The position numbers and the translations under genes are program-made. From Planctomycetota bacterium (GTDB lineage Bacteria > Planctomycetota > UBA1135 > UBA2386): a DNA stretch of 64,000 bases. Below, one piece after another: positions 25,663-34,789 of this stretch. Location of the stretch: the NCBI GenBank assembly GCA_016794425.1, contig JAEUHR010000047.1, positions 1 to 64,000 of the forward strand. The letters run 5' to 3'. Every line of letters starts with the position of its first letter. Position 1 is the stretch's first letter. The notes under the pieces were generated by a model. That model made no database searches, was not told where the DNA came from, and saw only the letters and a list, made by a program, of their open reading frames with translations.

Positions 25663-27225
25663 ATGACCCGTCTGCTCCGCGCCGCCGGCTCGATCTCGGC
25701 CTTCACGCTGCTGTCGCGCATCCTCGGCCTCGTGCGCGACCGGCTGATGGCGCAGACGCTCGGCGCCGGCTGGGTGCAGGGCACGTTCCTGCTGGCGTGG
25801 ACGCTGCCCAACCTGATGCGGCGGCTGCTCGGCGAAGGCGCCCTGTCGGCGTCGATGGTGCCGGCCTACGCGAAGGCGCGCCGCAGCGACGACCCCGAGG
25901 CCGCGCGTGAACTGCTGGCGCAGGTGTCGGGCACCGTGACGACCCTGCTGCTGCCGCTGTGCCTCGGCGTCGCGGCCCTCAGCCTGTTGCTGCCGGCGGA
26001 CTGGCTGCCCGCACCCGCCGACGGCGGCGTCGACGCGATGCGGCTGCTGCTGGCGCTCAACGCGGTGCTGTTCGCCTACGCGCTGCCGGTCTGCCTGACC
26101 GCGGTCTACGCCGGCGCGCTGAACACACTCGGCGTGTTCGCACTGCCCGCCGCGGTGCCGATCGTGCTGAACGTGTTCTGGATCGGCGCGCTGCTGCTGG
26201 CGAAACCGCTCGGCTACACCGTCGACACCGACATCGCGCGCTTCGCGGCATGGTGCCTGACGATCGGCGGTGCCGCGCAGCTGGCGCTGGTCCTGCTGCC
26301 GCTGTGGCGGCTCGGCGAACTGCGGCGGCCGCGGTTCGGCCTGCCACAGCGCGGCACCGCGGCATTCGGCGTGTTCGTCGCGATGGGGCCGACGGTGGTC
26401 GGCATGTCGCTGAACCAGATCAGCAGCCTGCTCGACCAGCTGATGGCCTACACGCTCGTCGCGCCCGGCGCCGTCACCTACATCTACCTGGCCAACCGGC
26501 TGCTGCTGTTCCCGCACGCGCTGACCGCGATGTCGGTCGCGGTCGCGGTGTTCCCGAAGCTCGCGCACGAGGCGAACGACCAGGACCGCGGCCAGCTGCG
26601 GCGCACGCTGGATCTCGCGGCGGCGGCGACGATCCTGGTCACGCTGCCGGCATCGTGCGGCCTGATCGTGCTCGGCAACGAAGTCGTGCAGGTGCTGTTC
26701 GCGGGCGGCAAGTTCACCGCCGACGACGTGGGGCCGACCGTGCTGACGACGTCGTGCCTGGTCGCCGGGCTGCCGTTCATCGGCCTGGCGCAGCTCTACG
26801 CGCGGGCCTTCTACGCGGTCGGCGACAACGGCACGCCGGCGCGGCTCGCGGCGCGGCTCGTGCTGGCCAACGCGGCGCTGAACATCGTGCTGCTGCTGAC
26901 GACGGGCCTCGGCACCGGCGCACTCGCGCTGTCGAGCAGCCTGTCGTCGCTGGCCAACGCGTGGCTGCTGGCGCGGCGCTTCCATCGACATGCGGCGCCG
27001 GGGCACGCGCTGCGCGGCGCGTGGGTGCGCTCGGGCATCGCGACCGCGGCGATGTGCGCGGTGCTGCCGTTCGCGCGCTGCGCACCCGACGACGCGTCGC
27101 TGTTGTGGCGGGGGCTCGGCGACGTCGCGGCACCGATCGGTACAGGCATCGTCGTATACCTGGCGGTGCACCTGCTGCTGCGCTCGCCGGAGCTGCGGGC
27201 GCTGCGCCGGCGCCGCAGCGAGTGA
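25663..27225 (+). CDS. murJ: Lipid II flippase MurJ
   Basis: 520 residues with about 14 hydrophobic segments. The N-terminal signature FTLLSRILGLVRDRLMAQTLG and the following NLMRRLLGEGALSASMVPAY are diagnostic of MurJ/MviN, which flips the peptidoglycan precursor lipid II across the inner membrane. The conserved arginines of the central cavity (RDR, RR near residue 50) are present. Some Planctomycetota have reduced or unusual peptidoglycan, so a well-conserved MurJ argues for a working cell-wall pathway here. The ATG is the first plausible start, with no strong Shine-Dalgarno sequence. Confidence 0.93.
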   Translation: MTRLLRAAGSISAFTLLSRILGLVRDRLMAQTLGAGWVQGTFLLAWTLPNLMRRLLGEGALSASMVPAYAKARRSDDPEAARELLAQVSGTVTTLLLPLCLGVAALSLLLPADWLPAPADGGVDAMRLLLALNAVLFAYALPVCLTAVYAGALNTLGVFALPAAVPIVLNVFWIGALLLAKPLGYTVDTDIARFAAWCLTIGGAAQLALVLLPLWRLGELRRPRFGLPQRGTAAFGVFVAMGPTVVGMSLNQISSLLDQLMAYTLVAPGAVTYIYLANRLLLFPHALTAMSVAVAVFPKLAHEANDQDRGQLRRTLDLAAAATILVTLPASCGLIVLGNEVVQVLFAGGKFTADDVGPTVLTTSCLVAGLPFIGLAQLYARAFYAVGDNGTPARLAARLVLANAALNIVLLLTTGLGTGALALSSSLSSLANAWLLARRFHRHAAPGHALRGAWVRSGIATAAMCAVLPFARCAPDDASLLWRGLGDVAAPIGTGIVVYLAVHLLLRSPELRALRRRRSE

Positions 27226-27229
27226 ACGG

Positions 27230-27712
27230 TCACTCGACCCGTTCGAAGTCGAGGTGGTCGCGACGGTCCTGCCACAGGCGCACGCCGCCGCGCACGATCT
27301 CGAGCCGCCGGGTCTCGACGCGGCCGGGCGCCTCGATCTGCACGTTGCCGTCGGCGTCGGTGTACCAGCCCATCGCGACCGTGGTCTGCAGCTGGTCGCT
27401 GTCGGCGGTCCAGGTGCGCACGCCGGTCCGCAGCAGCGGCAGGTCCGGATCGGGGCCGGGCGCGGCGAGGCAGACGAACAGGTGGCGCTGCGTGATCACG
27501 AGCCAGCCCTTGCTCGGCTGCGGGTCCAGCACGCCACCGATGGTGCGGCGGCGCAGTTCGTAGACGCCTTCGAACGCGTGCGGCTTCGGCCGCCCGGCCG
27601 CGGGCGCCGCTGCGGGCACAGGCGCGGTCGGCGGATCCTGCGGCGCGGCCGCGAACGGCAGCAGCAGCGCTGCAGCGGCGACGATGGCGTGGGGCAACGT
27701 GCGTGGCGTCAT
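27230..27712 (-). CDS. Small exported hypothetical protein
   Basis: 160 residues. Signal peptide of about 23 residues (ALLLPFAAAPQ), then a Pro/Ala-rich linker. The C-terminal about 110 residues form a small beta-domain (FEGVYELRRRTIGG, GWLVITQRHLFVCLAA, MGWYTDADGNVQIEAPG). No known family recognised; it could be a small lipocalin-like or hypothetical export protein. It converges on murJ with a four-base gap and lies ten bases downstream of the beta-sandwich protein gene on the same strand. Confidence 0.65.
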   Translation of the reverse strand: MTPRTLPHAIVAAAALLLPFAAAPQDPPTAPVPAAAPAAGRPKPHAFEGVYELRRRTIGGVLDPQPSKGWLVITQRHLFVCLAAPGPDPDLPLLRTGVRTWTADSDQLQTTVAMGWYTDADGNVQIEAPGRVETRRLEIVRGGVRLWQDRRDHLDFERVE

Positions 27713-27722
27713 GGCTCCTCCG

Positions 27723-28901
27723 TCAGTCGATGCGGACGACCAGGTCGTCCAGTGGTTCGCCGGCCCGCAGCTGCACCGGCTGGGACCCGCGGCGCGAGAG
27801 CACCTGCCGGCCGTGCCGCAGGTCGAGCTGCGCGTCGATGCGGTTCGCACCGGGCGGCAACTGCAGCAGTTCGAAGCGGCCTTCGGCGTCGCTGCGCGCC
27901 GCGCGCACGTCGCCGCACGACACCAGCGCGCCTGCGATCGGCGCCTCGGTCGCCGCGTCGAGCACACGGCCGCGCACCTCGGCGGCGGCGACCAGTTCGA
28001 TGCGGACCGCGGGCAGGGCTCGCAGCGGCGCGTGCGCCAGTTCGCGCGGCAGACCGTGCAGCACGAGCCGCGGGCGCATGCCGGTCGGCACGTGGTCGAG
28101 CACGAACGTGCCGTCTTTGGCCGGCGCGCACTCGACGCCGGGCAGGCCGCGCGCCAGCACGCGCAGCATCGACGGGTCGAAGCCCGCCGGCGCCACGATC
28201 TGTCCGGCCACCGGTTCGGCCGCAGCCAGCGCGACGGTCGGTGCGTCGCCGTCGCGGCCGAATGGCCGGTGGCCGAGCGCGAAGCCGGGCGCCACGACGC
28301 GCAGCCCGAGTCCGTCGAGCCCACGGTCGAAGCCCGTGGCCTCGAACGCGCCGTCGGCATCGGTGCGCGTGCGCGCAAGTTCGATGCCGTGTTCGCCGCC
28401 GCCCATGACCAGCACCAGCGCCCCCGCGACGGGCCGCAGCTCGGCACAGCGCCAGCCGAAGCTCCAGCTCTCGACCGGTTCGACGACGCGGCCGCGCACC
28501 GTGCCCGCGGGGCGCAGCGCGATCGGCGGCACCGGCTCGCCGAGCCGCACGTGCAGGAACCCGGTACCCGCCCCGGGCGCCGCGTAGCGCACGACCGCGG
28601 CGTCGGGCACCAGATCGGCGCCCAGCGTCACCGCAGTCGTGCCGGCGGCGAGCGTGCGCTGGCCGAGCGGCGGCGGCGGCGACGGCGCCGCGAACGCGAG
28701 CTGGGCGGCGAACCAGGTCAGCTCGATCGGTTCGGCGCCGGCCCCTTCGAACTGCAGCACGACGCGGTGCGCCTGCACGTAGCGCCACACCTCGCGGCTG
28801 GCGAACGCCAGCGCGGCCAGCAGCCCGAGCCCACCGAGGATCCGCCAGGTGGGCGGCGGCTTCGGCGTTCGGCGGCGGCGTTCGAGGGGACTCGTCGGCA
28901 C
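27723..28901 (-). CDS. Membrane-anchored carboxypeptidase-regulatory-like protein
   Basis: 392 residues from an inferred GTG. A basic N-terminus (LERRRRTPKPPPTW) precedes one membrane helix (ILGGLGLLAALAFA). The outer part contains repeated beta-sandwich modules recognisable from GTVRGRVVEPVE…, RTRTDADGAFEATGFDRG, EVRGRVLDAATEAPIAGALVSCG and SDAEGRFELLQLPPG. These are CarboxypepD_reg-like domains with no catalytic site. The first ATG in frame would overlap the divergent sixA start, so the GTG is preferred. It is divergent from sixA. Confidence 0.72.
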   Translation of the reverse strand: MPTSPLERRRRTPKPPPTWRILGGLGLLAALAFASREVWRYVQAHRVVLQFEGAGAEPIELTWFAAQLAFAAPSPPPPLGQRTLAAGTTAVTLGADLVPDAAVVRYAAPGAGTGFLHVRLGEPVPPIALRPAGTVRGRVVEPVESWSFGWRCAELRPVAGALVLVMGGGEHGIELARTRTDADGAFEATGFDRGLDGLGLRVVAPGFALGHRPFGRDGDAPTVALAAAEPVAGQIVAPAGFDPSMLRVLARGLPGVECAPAKDGTFVLDHVPTGMRPRLVLHGLPRELAHAPLRALPAVRIELVAAAEVRGRVLDAATEAPIAGALVSCGDVRAARSDAEGRFELLQLPPGANRIDAQLDLRHGRQVLSRRGSQPVQLRAGEPLDDLVVRID

Positions 28902-28950
28902 GGCACGAGACCATACCGGCGCCCCCGCCGCTGTGGTCGAATGCGCCGCG

Positions 28951-29445
28951 ATGCGGATCCACCTGCTGCGCCACGGCATCGCCGAGGACCACTGCCCCGC
29001 CGGCGACGCCGGCCGCGCGCTCACCGACGAAGGCTGGAAGAAGCTGCGGCGCGCGGCGCCGAGCTGGCGCACGCTGGTCGAAGCGCCCGACGTCGTGTTC
29101 GTGAGTCCGCTGCGCCGCGCCCAGGAGACCGCGTCGGTGTTCACCGAAGCGGTGGGCTTCCGCGGCGAGCTGCGCATCGAACCGGCGCTGCAGCCCGACG
29201 CACCGCCGACGCTGGCGGCCTCGCTGCTCGAGGCCGAGGCCCTGTCGGGCACGCAGGCGGTCGCGCTGGTCGGCCACGAACCGCACCTGGGCTACCTGCT
29301 CGGGCTGCTGCTGACCGGCCACCCGCGGCAGCCGATCCCGGTGAAGAAGGGCATGCTGGTCTCGGTCGAGACCGCGTCGGCGGCGAGCCTGGTCGCGTCG
29401 CTGCGGTTCGCGCTGACGCAGCGGGCGGCCGGCGAGCTCGGCTGA
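28951..29445 (+). CDS. sixA: SixA-type phosphohistidine phosphatase
   Basis: 164 residues. Histidine-phosphatase superfamily motif LRHGIAED at the extreme N-terminus (catalytic RHG), FVSPLRRAQETASVF (second Arg), and LVGHEPHLGYLL (second catalytic His). The size and the short N-terminus match SixA, which dephosphorylates phosphohistidine on HPt or phosphotransferase proteins. It is divergent from the beta-sandwich gene and has no obvious two-component partner nearby. Confidence 0.9.
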   Translation: MRIHLLRHGIAEDHCPAGDAGRALTDEGWKKLRRAAPSWRTLVEAPDVVFVSPLRRAQETASVFTEAVGFRGELRIEPALQPDAPPTLAASLLEAEALSGTQAVALVGHEPHLGYLLGLLLTGHPRQPIPVKKGMLVSVETASAASLVASLRFALTQRAAGELG

Positions 29446-29456
29446 GGCCGCGCGCG

Positions 29457-32447
29457 CTACGGCACGCGCGCGCCGGGCCGCAGCCGCAGGTCGCTGAGAC
29501 CGCCGGGTGGCACCTCGATCTCGGCGCATTCGTACCAGCCGCCCTCGCGGTCGCTGTCGTAGTCGGCGTAGGCCCGCACCTGGTAGGTGCCTGGCTCGAG
29601 GTCGTCCGTCGCGAACGTCTGCGCATCGCGATCGACGCCGGCCCAGCGCGTGTTCCGTTCGTTGCTGTCACCGTCCTGCGTGCCCTTGCGCTCGAACCGC
29701 AGCCAGCAACGGTCCGGACGGTCGTTGCCGAATGCGGCGATGTCGAACGATCCCTTGACGATCAGCTTCGCGCGCAGCTGCATCTGCAGACCGTCGATCG
29801 GCAGCGAACCGCTGACGGCGACGTCCTTCAGCTCGCCGCGCACCGGGTTGTCGCCCTGCCCGTCGACCGTGAAGGAGTAGCTGCCCTCGGCGATCTCCTC
29901 GAACGAGAAGCGGCCGTTCGCGTCGGTCGAACCGCCGCGCCAGACCTCGCCATCCTCCTTCGAGCTGCCCTTCAGCCGGCCGCGCATCTGCACGAACTGG
30001 TTCGGCGCCGCGCGGCCGTCGGGCATCAGGCAGACGCCGGACACGGTCGTGGTCGTGATGTCGATCGTCAGCTCGCGCGCTTCGGCTTCCTTCAGTTCGA
30101 GGTTGGCGGTCCAGAGCTGGCCGCTGCGCCCACCGCCGAAGAACACGCCGTCGCCGCTGGCCTGCACGCCGATCCACAGTTTGCCGGCCGGCACCGTGCC
30201 GAGGTCGAACCGGCCGCGTTCGTCGACGCGCGCCGCGAAGCGCCGGTCACCGCCCCACGCCATCACCTGGTTGCCGGACGCGAGCCGGCCGTTGACCGTC
30301 ACGGTGCCCGCGACCGTCGCGGTCGGACCGTCGATCGGCTTCTCGCCGGCTTCGACCGTGACCTCGGTGACCTGGCCCGACTGCACTTCGAACTCGACGT
30401 CCTCGGTGTCGCGCATCAGCCACGCGTTCTGCGCCATCGCGACGACGCTGCCCGGCGAACGCAGCGTGTCGAGCGAGTCGACCGGCATCAGCTGGTAGGT
30501 GCCGGGCTGCAGCGCGCGCACCGCGAACGCGCCGTCGGCGGCCGGCGCGAGGAAGCCGGGCACGGTCTCGAGCGGGCCGCGCGGACCCTGGCGTTGCTGG
30601 TGCACCAGCACCAGCGTGTACTTGCCGACCGTCGGCGGCTTGCCGTTCTCGAACAGGAAGCCGCGCACGCCACCGGGTGCCGCCATGCGCAGCAGCAGTT
30701 CCTTGCCCAGCTCGGCCTCGCCGTGCACGACGCCCCAGCGCGGGTGGTCGGCGCTGACGCGCAGCGATTCGGCCGCCAGCGCGTCGATCGTCAGGCGCCC
30801 GTCGGCGTCGGTGCGACCACACTGCACCGGCATCTCGACCAGCCGCTTGCCGCGCGACTCGGCGTAGATCGCCGCGTTGCGCACCGGCCGGTCGGTGTCG
30901 TCGAGCACCCGCACCTGGAACACCTTCGGCGCCTCGAGCTGCAGCGCGACCTCGACGTCGGTGGCGGCGATCGCGAAGCCGGCGAACGACTTCGCGTGGC
31001 CCGGCGCGTCGGCGACCAGCGTGTAGTCGCCGGGCTGCAGGTTGTCGATGCGCCACTGGCCGTCGGCCAACGCGTGCTGGCGCGCCGCCAGATCGATCGC
31101 CGGCGCGAAGCCGAGCATGTGCATCTCGGCGGCCCCGCGGCCCGCGCGGCCGGCGAGCAGCCGCAGGCGCGGCGCCTTCGCTGGCAAGCCGTCGGCGAGC
31201 GTGATCGTCGCGGTGACCGCGAACGTCGCCGGCAGCGTGACGACGACCTCGCTCAGGATCGGCTGCGGTTCGGCGAGCACCCACGGGTGGCCCGGCCCGC
31301 GCCGCGCCGCGACCGTGACCTTGCCCGGCGCGAAGCCCTGACCGCCGAAGCGCCCCTCGGCGTCGCTCGGCGTGAGCCGCTGCGCCAGGTCGACCGGCGC
31401 GACCGTGATCGTCGAACCGGCGAACAGCTCGGCGCCCGCGACCGGCTTGCCGGCGCTGTCGAGCACGCGGCCGGCGAGTTCTTCGCCGCGGCGCAGCTTG
31501 ATGCGACCGGCGTCCTTGGTCTGGCCGGCGCGCACGATGATGCTGGGCTTCAGCTCGGACAGGAAGCCTTCGCGCGTCACGGCCAGCAGGTTGCTGCCCG
31601 GCACGACGCCGACCAGGCGGAACTTGCCTTCGGCGTCGGTGCGCGCGGTCGGGATCGGCACGTGTTCGAACGCGGCCTCGACCCAGGCCGGCATCGGCAC
31701 GACGGTCGTCGGCGACTGCCGTTCGCGGATCAGGATCGCGCCCTTCGGGTCGAACCGCTCGAGCGGGAAGAACGCCGCCAGCGAGCCCGGCAGGTCGGCA
31801 GCGCGCACCAGCGCGCCGGGCAACGGTTCGCCCTCGTCGTCGAGCACGGTGCCGACGATGACGCCGGCGTTGGGCAGCACGATGTCGCCGAGATCGACCA
31901 CCTCGCCCGGCGACGGCAGCCGCGACAGCACCTGGTGCACAGGCGCGTCGGTGCCGATGCCGGCGAACAGCACGTAGAAGCCGCGCGGCGGCACGCCGGT
32001 GATCAGGAAGCGGCCCTCGGCGTCGGTACGCGCCTCGCCGCCGATGTACTGCGGCACGAACGACGACTGGTCGGCGAACAGATCCAGGCCCTCGGTCAGC
32101 AACGAGTCGAGCGCGCCGCGGTAGAGCCGCACGCCGCAGTCGGCGACGGGTGCCTCCGTGTGGTCGACGACGCGCCCCTTCCAGCCGGTCATCGCCGCCG
32201 CGTAGTCCGGATCGTCGAGCAGCGGCTGTGGCCTGGCGGCGACGACGACGCGTTCGCCACTGCGGGCAGCGGCGTCGACGTGCGCCGGTTGCGCGTGCGC
32301 CGAGTCGGCTTCGGCGGTCGCGGCCGGGCCCGTGATCGGCGGCGGCGCGACCGGCGGCGAGGTGTCGCCGCGCAGCAGCAGCCAGATGCCACCCGCCAGG
32401 GCGGCCAGCACGAACAGGACGAACGCGACGGCGAGAGGGCGCTGCAT
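29457..32447 (-). CDS. Large multi-domain carboxypeptidase-regulatory-like surface protein
   Basis: 996 residues. N-terminal membrane anchor MQRPLAVAFVLFVLAALAGG, then a Pro/Ala linker and seven or eight beta-sandwich modules about 100 residues apart. Each carries the motif (A/T)RTDAEGRF…GVPPG or its variants (ARTDAEGKFRLVGVVPGS, LTPSDAEGRFGGQGFAPG, GRTDADGRLTIDALAAE, GSTDANGRFSFEEIAEG). These are CarboxypepD_reg-like folds, common in planctomycetal envelope proteins and often repeated as rigid spacers. No catalytic motif. It shares a strand with the NUDIX and 33-34.7 kb genes, separated from the NUDIX gene by 76 bp. Confidence 0.85.
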   Translation of the reverse strand: MQRPLAVAFVLFVLAALAGGIWLLLRGDTSPPVAPPPITGPAATAEADSAHAQPAHVDAAARSGERVVVAARPQPLLDDPDYAAAMTGWKGRVVDHTEAPVADCGVRLYRGALDSLLTEGLDLFADQSSFVPQYIGGEARTDAEGRFLITGVPPRGFYVLFAGIGTDAPVHQVLSRLPSPGEVVDLGDIVLPNAGVIVGTVLDDEGEPLPGALVRAADLPGSLAAFFPLERFDPKGAILIRERQSPTTVVPMPAWVEAAFEHVPIPTARTDAEGKFRLVGVVPGSNLLAVTREGFLSELKPSIIVRAGQTKDAGRIKLRRGEELAGRVLDSAGKPVAGAELFAGSTITVAPVDLAQRLTPSDAEGRFGGQGFAPGKVTVAARRGPGHPWVLAEPQPILSEVVVTLPATFAVTATITLADGLPAKAPRLRLLAGRAGRGAAEMHMLGFAPAIDLAARQHALADGQWRIDNLQPGDYTLVADAPGHAKSFAGFAIAATDVEVALQLEAPKVFQVRVLDDTDRPVRNAAIYAESRGKRLVEMPVQCGRTDADGRLTIDALAAESLRVSADHPRWGVVHGEAELGKELLLRMAAPGGVRGFLFENGKPPTVGKYTLVLVHQQRQGPRGPLETVPGFLAPAADGAFAVRALQPGTYQLMPVDSLDTLRSPGSVVAMAQNAWLMRDTEDVEFEVQSGQVTEVTVEAGEKPIDGPTATVAGTVTVNGRLASGNQVMAWGGDRRFAARVDERGRFDLGTVPAGKLWIGVQASGDGVFFGGGRSGQLWTANLELKEAEARELTIDITTTTVSGVCLMPDGRAAPNQFVQMRGRLKGSSKEDGEVWRGGSTDANGRFSFEEIAEGSYSFTVDGQGDNPVRGELKDVAVSGSLPIDGLQMQLRAKLIVKGSFDIAAFGNDRPDRCWLRFERKGTQDGDSNERNTRWAGVDRDAQTFATDDLEPGTYQVRAYADYDSDREGGWYECAEIEVPPGGLSDLRLRPGARVP

Positions 32448-32523
32448 GCGGGGGGGCTCCGGCGACGAGGCGCAGTTGTAGCCGATCGACCGCGCCGCCT
32501 GCCGCTGCGCCGTGCCGGACCGA

Positions 32524-33072
32524 CTATTCGGCGCGCCGCGCGCGCCAGAACGCGATCGTCGCCAGCACGATGGCGTGGTCGATCGCCCCCTCCCGCAGCA
32601 GCCGGTCGAGGTCGGCCAGCGGCACCGTCAGCACTTCGATGTCCTCGCCCGGGTCCATCGCCAGGTCGCCGACGCGGCGGCAGCCGGTCGCCAGGTAGGC
32701 GTGGCACTTGTTCGTCATCATCGACGGGTTCGGCGACATCACGCCGAGCGGTTCGAGCCGGTCGGCGTCGTAGCCGGTCTCCTCGCGCAGTTCGCGCCGC
32801 GCGGCGGCCATCGGATCGGTCTCGTGCGGGTCGATCAGGCCGCCGGGGATCTCCAGCGACACGCGTTCGGTGCCGTGCCGGTACTGGCGGATCATCACGA
32901 TCCGGCCGTCGTCGGTCAGCGGCAGCACGTTGACCCAGTCCGGCGTGTCGATCAGGAAGAAGCCGATCTCGGCGCCGGTGCGCGGCGAACGGCGGCGCGA
33001 CCGGCGCGCCGTGAACACCTTGTAGCTCATCAGCGTCTCGTCACCGAGCCGCTCCCAGTCGCGGAGGTTCAT
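32524..33072 (-). CDS. NUDIX hydrolase, ADP-ribose pyrophosphatase-like
   Basis: 182 residues. The NUDIX box starts GGLIDPHETD and continues RELREETGYDA, with the conserved Gly, Glu and REUxEE residues in register. Upstream, VNVLPLTDDGRIVMIRQYRHG is the QYR motif typical of ADP-ribose/ADP-sugar pyrophosphatases. It probably hydrolyses ADP-ribose or a related nucleoside diphosphate linkage. Its start overlaps the stop of the upstream beta-sandwich gene by four bases (ATGA). Confidence 0.92.
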   Translation of the reverse strand: MNLRDWERLGDETLMSYKVFTARRSRRRSPRTGAEIGFFLIDTPDWVNVLPLTDDGRIVMIRQYRHGTERVSLEIPGGLIDPHETDPMAAARRELREETGYDADRLEPLGVMSPNPSMMTNKCHAYLATGCRRVGDLAMDPGEDIEVLTVPLADLDRLLREGAIDHAIVLATIAFWRARRAE

Positions 33073-34748
33073 CGTCGCAGGCGGAGTCCTTGGATCGTGT
33101 CGCCGGGGTGCACTTCGGCCGTGACGGCGGCATCCGCCGCGTCGCCCGCGTCGACCAGCGCGAGCCTACCCGCGCCGAGCTGCGAGGTCTCCAGCACGAA
33201 TGCGCCGTCGGGCCCCGACACCGCCACCAGCGGCAGCTCCAGCACCGCGCCCTCGAGCACGCGCCGGCCCGGCAGCCCTTCGGGCCGCGTCGTGGCCGCC
33301 GGATGCCAGCGCACCGTCGCGCCGGCCACCGGCGTACCGGCGGCATCGACGACGACACCCTCGAGCACGCCGCTCAGACCGGCCTCGAGCCGCATCGCGG
33401 TCGTGCCCGGCCAGACGTCGAAGTCCGCGAACGGCGCCCCCGGCTCGACCAGTTCGGCGTACGGCAGGCAGCCGGGCACCGTGATCGCGAGCCGCGCCGC
33501 CGTGGTGCCGGTCGCGCGCAACACGAACGTGCCGTCGGCTTCGGTGCGCACCGCCGCCGCCGTGCGGCCGTCGGGCTGCCAGGCGACGGTCGCGTCGGCC
33601 ACCGGCAAGAGTTTCGGCCGCAGCCGCACGCGGCCGCGCAGCGTCGTCGCCGGCAGCGGCTGCAGCGCCGCGCGCACGTCGAGCACCGGTGCCTGCAGCG
33701 GTCCCACGGCCTGCGGTTCGTGGTCGCGGTGGCGCACGTGCAGCGTCAGCGGCCCGGCCGCGAGCGGCGCGAGCCGGAACGTGCCGTCGGCCGCCGTCGT
33801 CGCGACGAGGCCGAGCGGATCGCCGCCCTGCAGCGTCACGGTGGCAGCGGGCAGCGGCGCGCCAGCGGCGTTGCGCACCACGCCGGCCACCGTCGCCCCC
33901 GGTTGCAGTTCGACCGTCACGGGCGCTGCCGAACCGGTCGCCGGCACCTCGACCGTCAGCCGCACCGCGAAGCCGGCGACGCTCGCGGCCTCGAGCGTGT
34001 AGCGGCCCGGCACGACGAACCGCAGCTCGGCGTCGGCCGGGCAGCGGTGCACGCGATCGGGCGCGAACTTGCCGAGCTCGACCGGCACGTCGCGGCACAC
34101 CGGCTGGCCGGCCAGCATCGTGTGCTCGGTCCAGGCGCGCTGCAGCACGACGTCGCCGGCCGGCATCGGCGACTCGGGGCCCGCGGCCCGTTCCTGGTCG
34201 GCGCGGAACCGCACCAGCACCTCGGCCGGCCGGCTGCCGTCGGGCAGGCGGAACGCGAGCGGCAGCCGCGGCGACCACGTGTCGGTGACCAGCCGCACCA
34301 CCTGCGGGTCGGCCTCGGTCGAGCCCGGCCGCGTCGGCGCGAGCCGCAGCAGGTGGCCGGAGCGCACCACCGCCAGTTGCTCGAACGCACGCAGCGGCAG
34401 CGCGGCGAGGCCTTGTTCGTCGGTGAACGCGAGCTCGGCGCCGTCGCGCACGCGGCGCACCGCCGCCCCTTCGACCGGTCGATCGGTGCGGTGGTCGACG
34501 ACGCGCAGGCACGCCGTGGCCGCATCGGCAAGGTCGGTCGCCGTCGCCACCCGCCGGTCGAGGTGCGCCGCGACCGTGCCCGGCGGCAGCACGCTGGTGG
34601 TCGCGGCAGCACCTTCGCCGGCAGCGCCGGCCGCCGGGCCGTCCGGCGCGCCGGGCACCGGCAGCGGCACACCGTCGCCGACGAAGCGCACCACCACGAG
34701 CGCGGCGATCACCGCCACCACGAGCCCGAACAGCAGCAACGCACGCAT
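33069..34748 (-). CDS. Membrane-anchored carboxypeptidase-regulatory-like protein
   Basis: 559 residues. Signal anchor MRALLLFGLVVAVIAALVVV, a Gly/Ala linker, then beta-sandwich modules marked by ACLRVVDHRTDRPVEGAAV, GVVRNAAGAPLPAATVTLQ, TTAADGTFRLAPLAAG, TEADGTFVLRATG and VVDAAGTPVAGATVRWH. The same fold family occurs in the proteins at 3.2, 27.7 and 29.5 kb, so this window holds four members. It is translationally coupled to the downstream NUDIX gene, an odd partnership with no obvious functional link. No enzyme motif. Confidence 0.82.
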   Translation of the reverse strand: MRALLLFGLVVAVIAALVVVRFVGDGVPLPVPGAPDGPAAGAAGEGAAATTSVLPPGTVAAHLDRRVATATDLADAATACLRVVDHRTDRPVEGAAVRRVRDGAELAFTDEQGLAALPLRAFEQLAVVRSGHLLRLAPTRPGSTEADPQVVRLVTDTWSPRLPLAFRLPDGSRPAEVLVRFRADQERAAGPESPMPAGDVVLQRAWTEHTMLAGQPVCRDVPVELGKFAPDRVHRCPADAELRFVVPGRYTLEAASVAGFAVRLTVEVPATGSAAPVTVELQPGATVAGVVRNAAGAPLPAATVTLQGGDPLGLVATTAADGTFRLAPLAAGPLTLHVRHRDHEPQAVGPLQAPVLDVRAALQPLPATTLRGRVRLRPKLLPVADATVAWQPDGRTAAAVRTEADGTFVLRATGTTAARLAITVPGCLPYAELVEPGAPFADFDVWPGTTAMRLEAGLSGVLEGVVVDAAGTPVAGATVRWHPAATTRPEGLPGRRVLEGAVLELPLVAVSGPDGAFVLETSQLGAGRLALVDAGDAADAAVTAEVHPGDTIQGLRLRR

Positions 34749-34789
34749 CGCGGCGCGCGAGCATAGCCCTATGCTGCGGACCTGTCCGC

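Noticed and set aside
24940..27171. 743-codon minus-strand frame reaching into murJ
   Set aside because: Only its last 213 codons encode a real protein (ApaH-like); the rest is antisense to murJ.
27684..32933. 1749-codon open frame on the plus strand
   Set aside because: Shadow of the minus-strand beta-sandwich genes; no start signal and no family motif.
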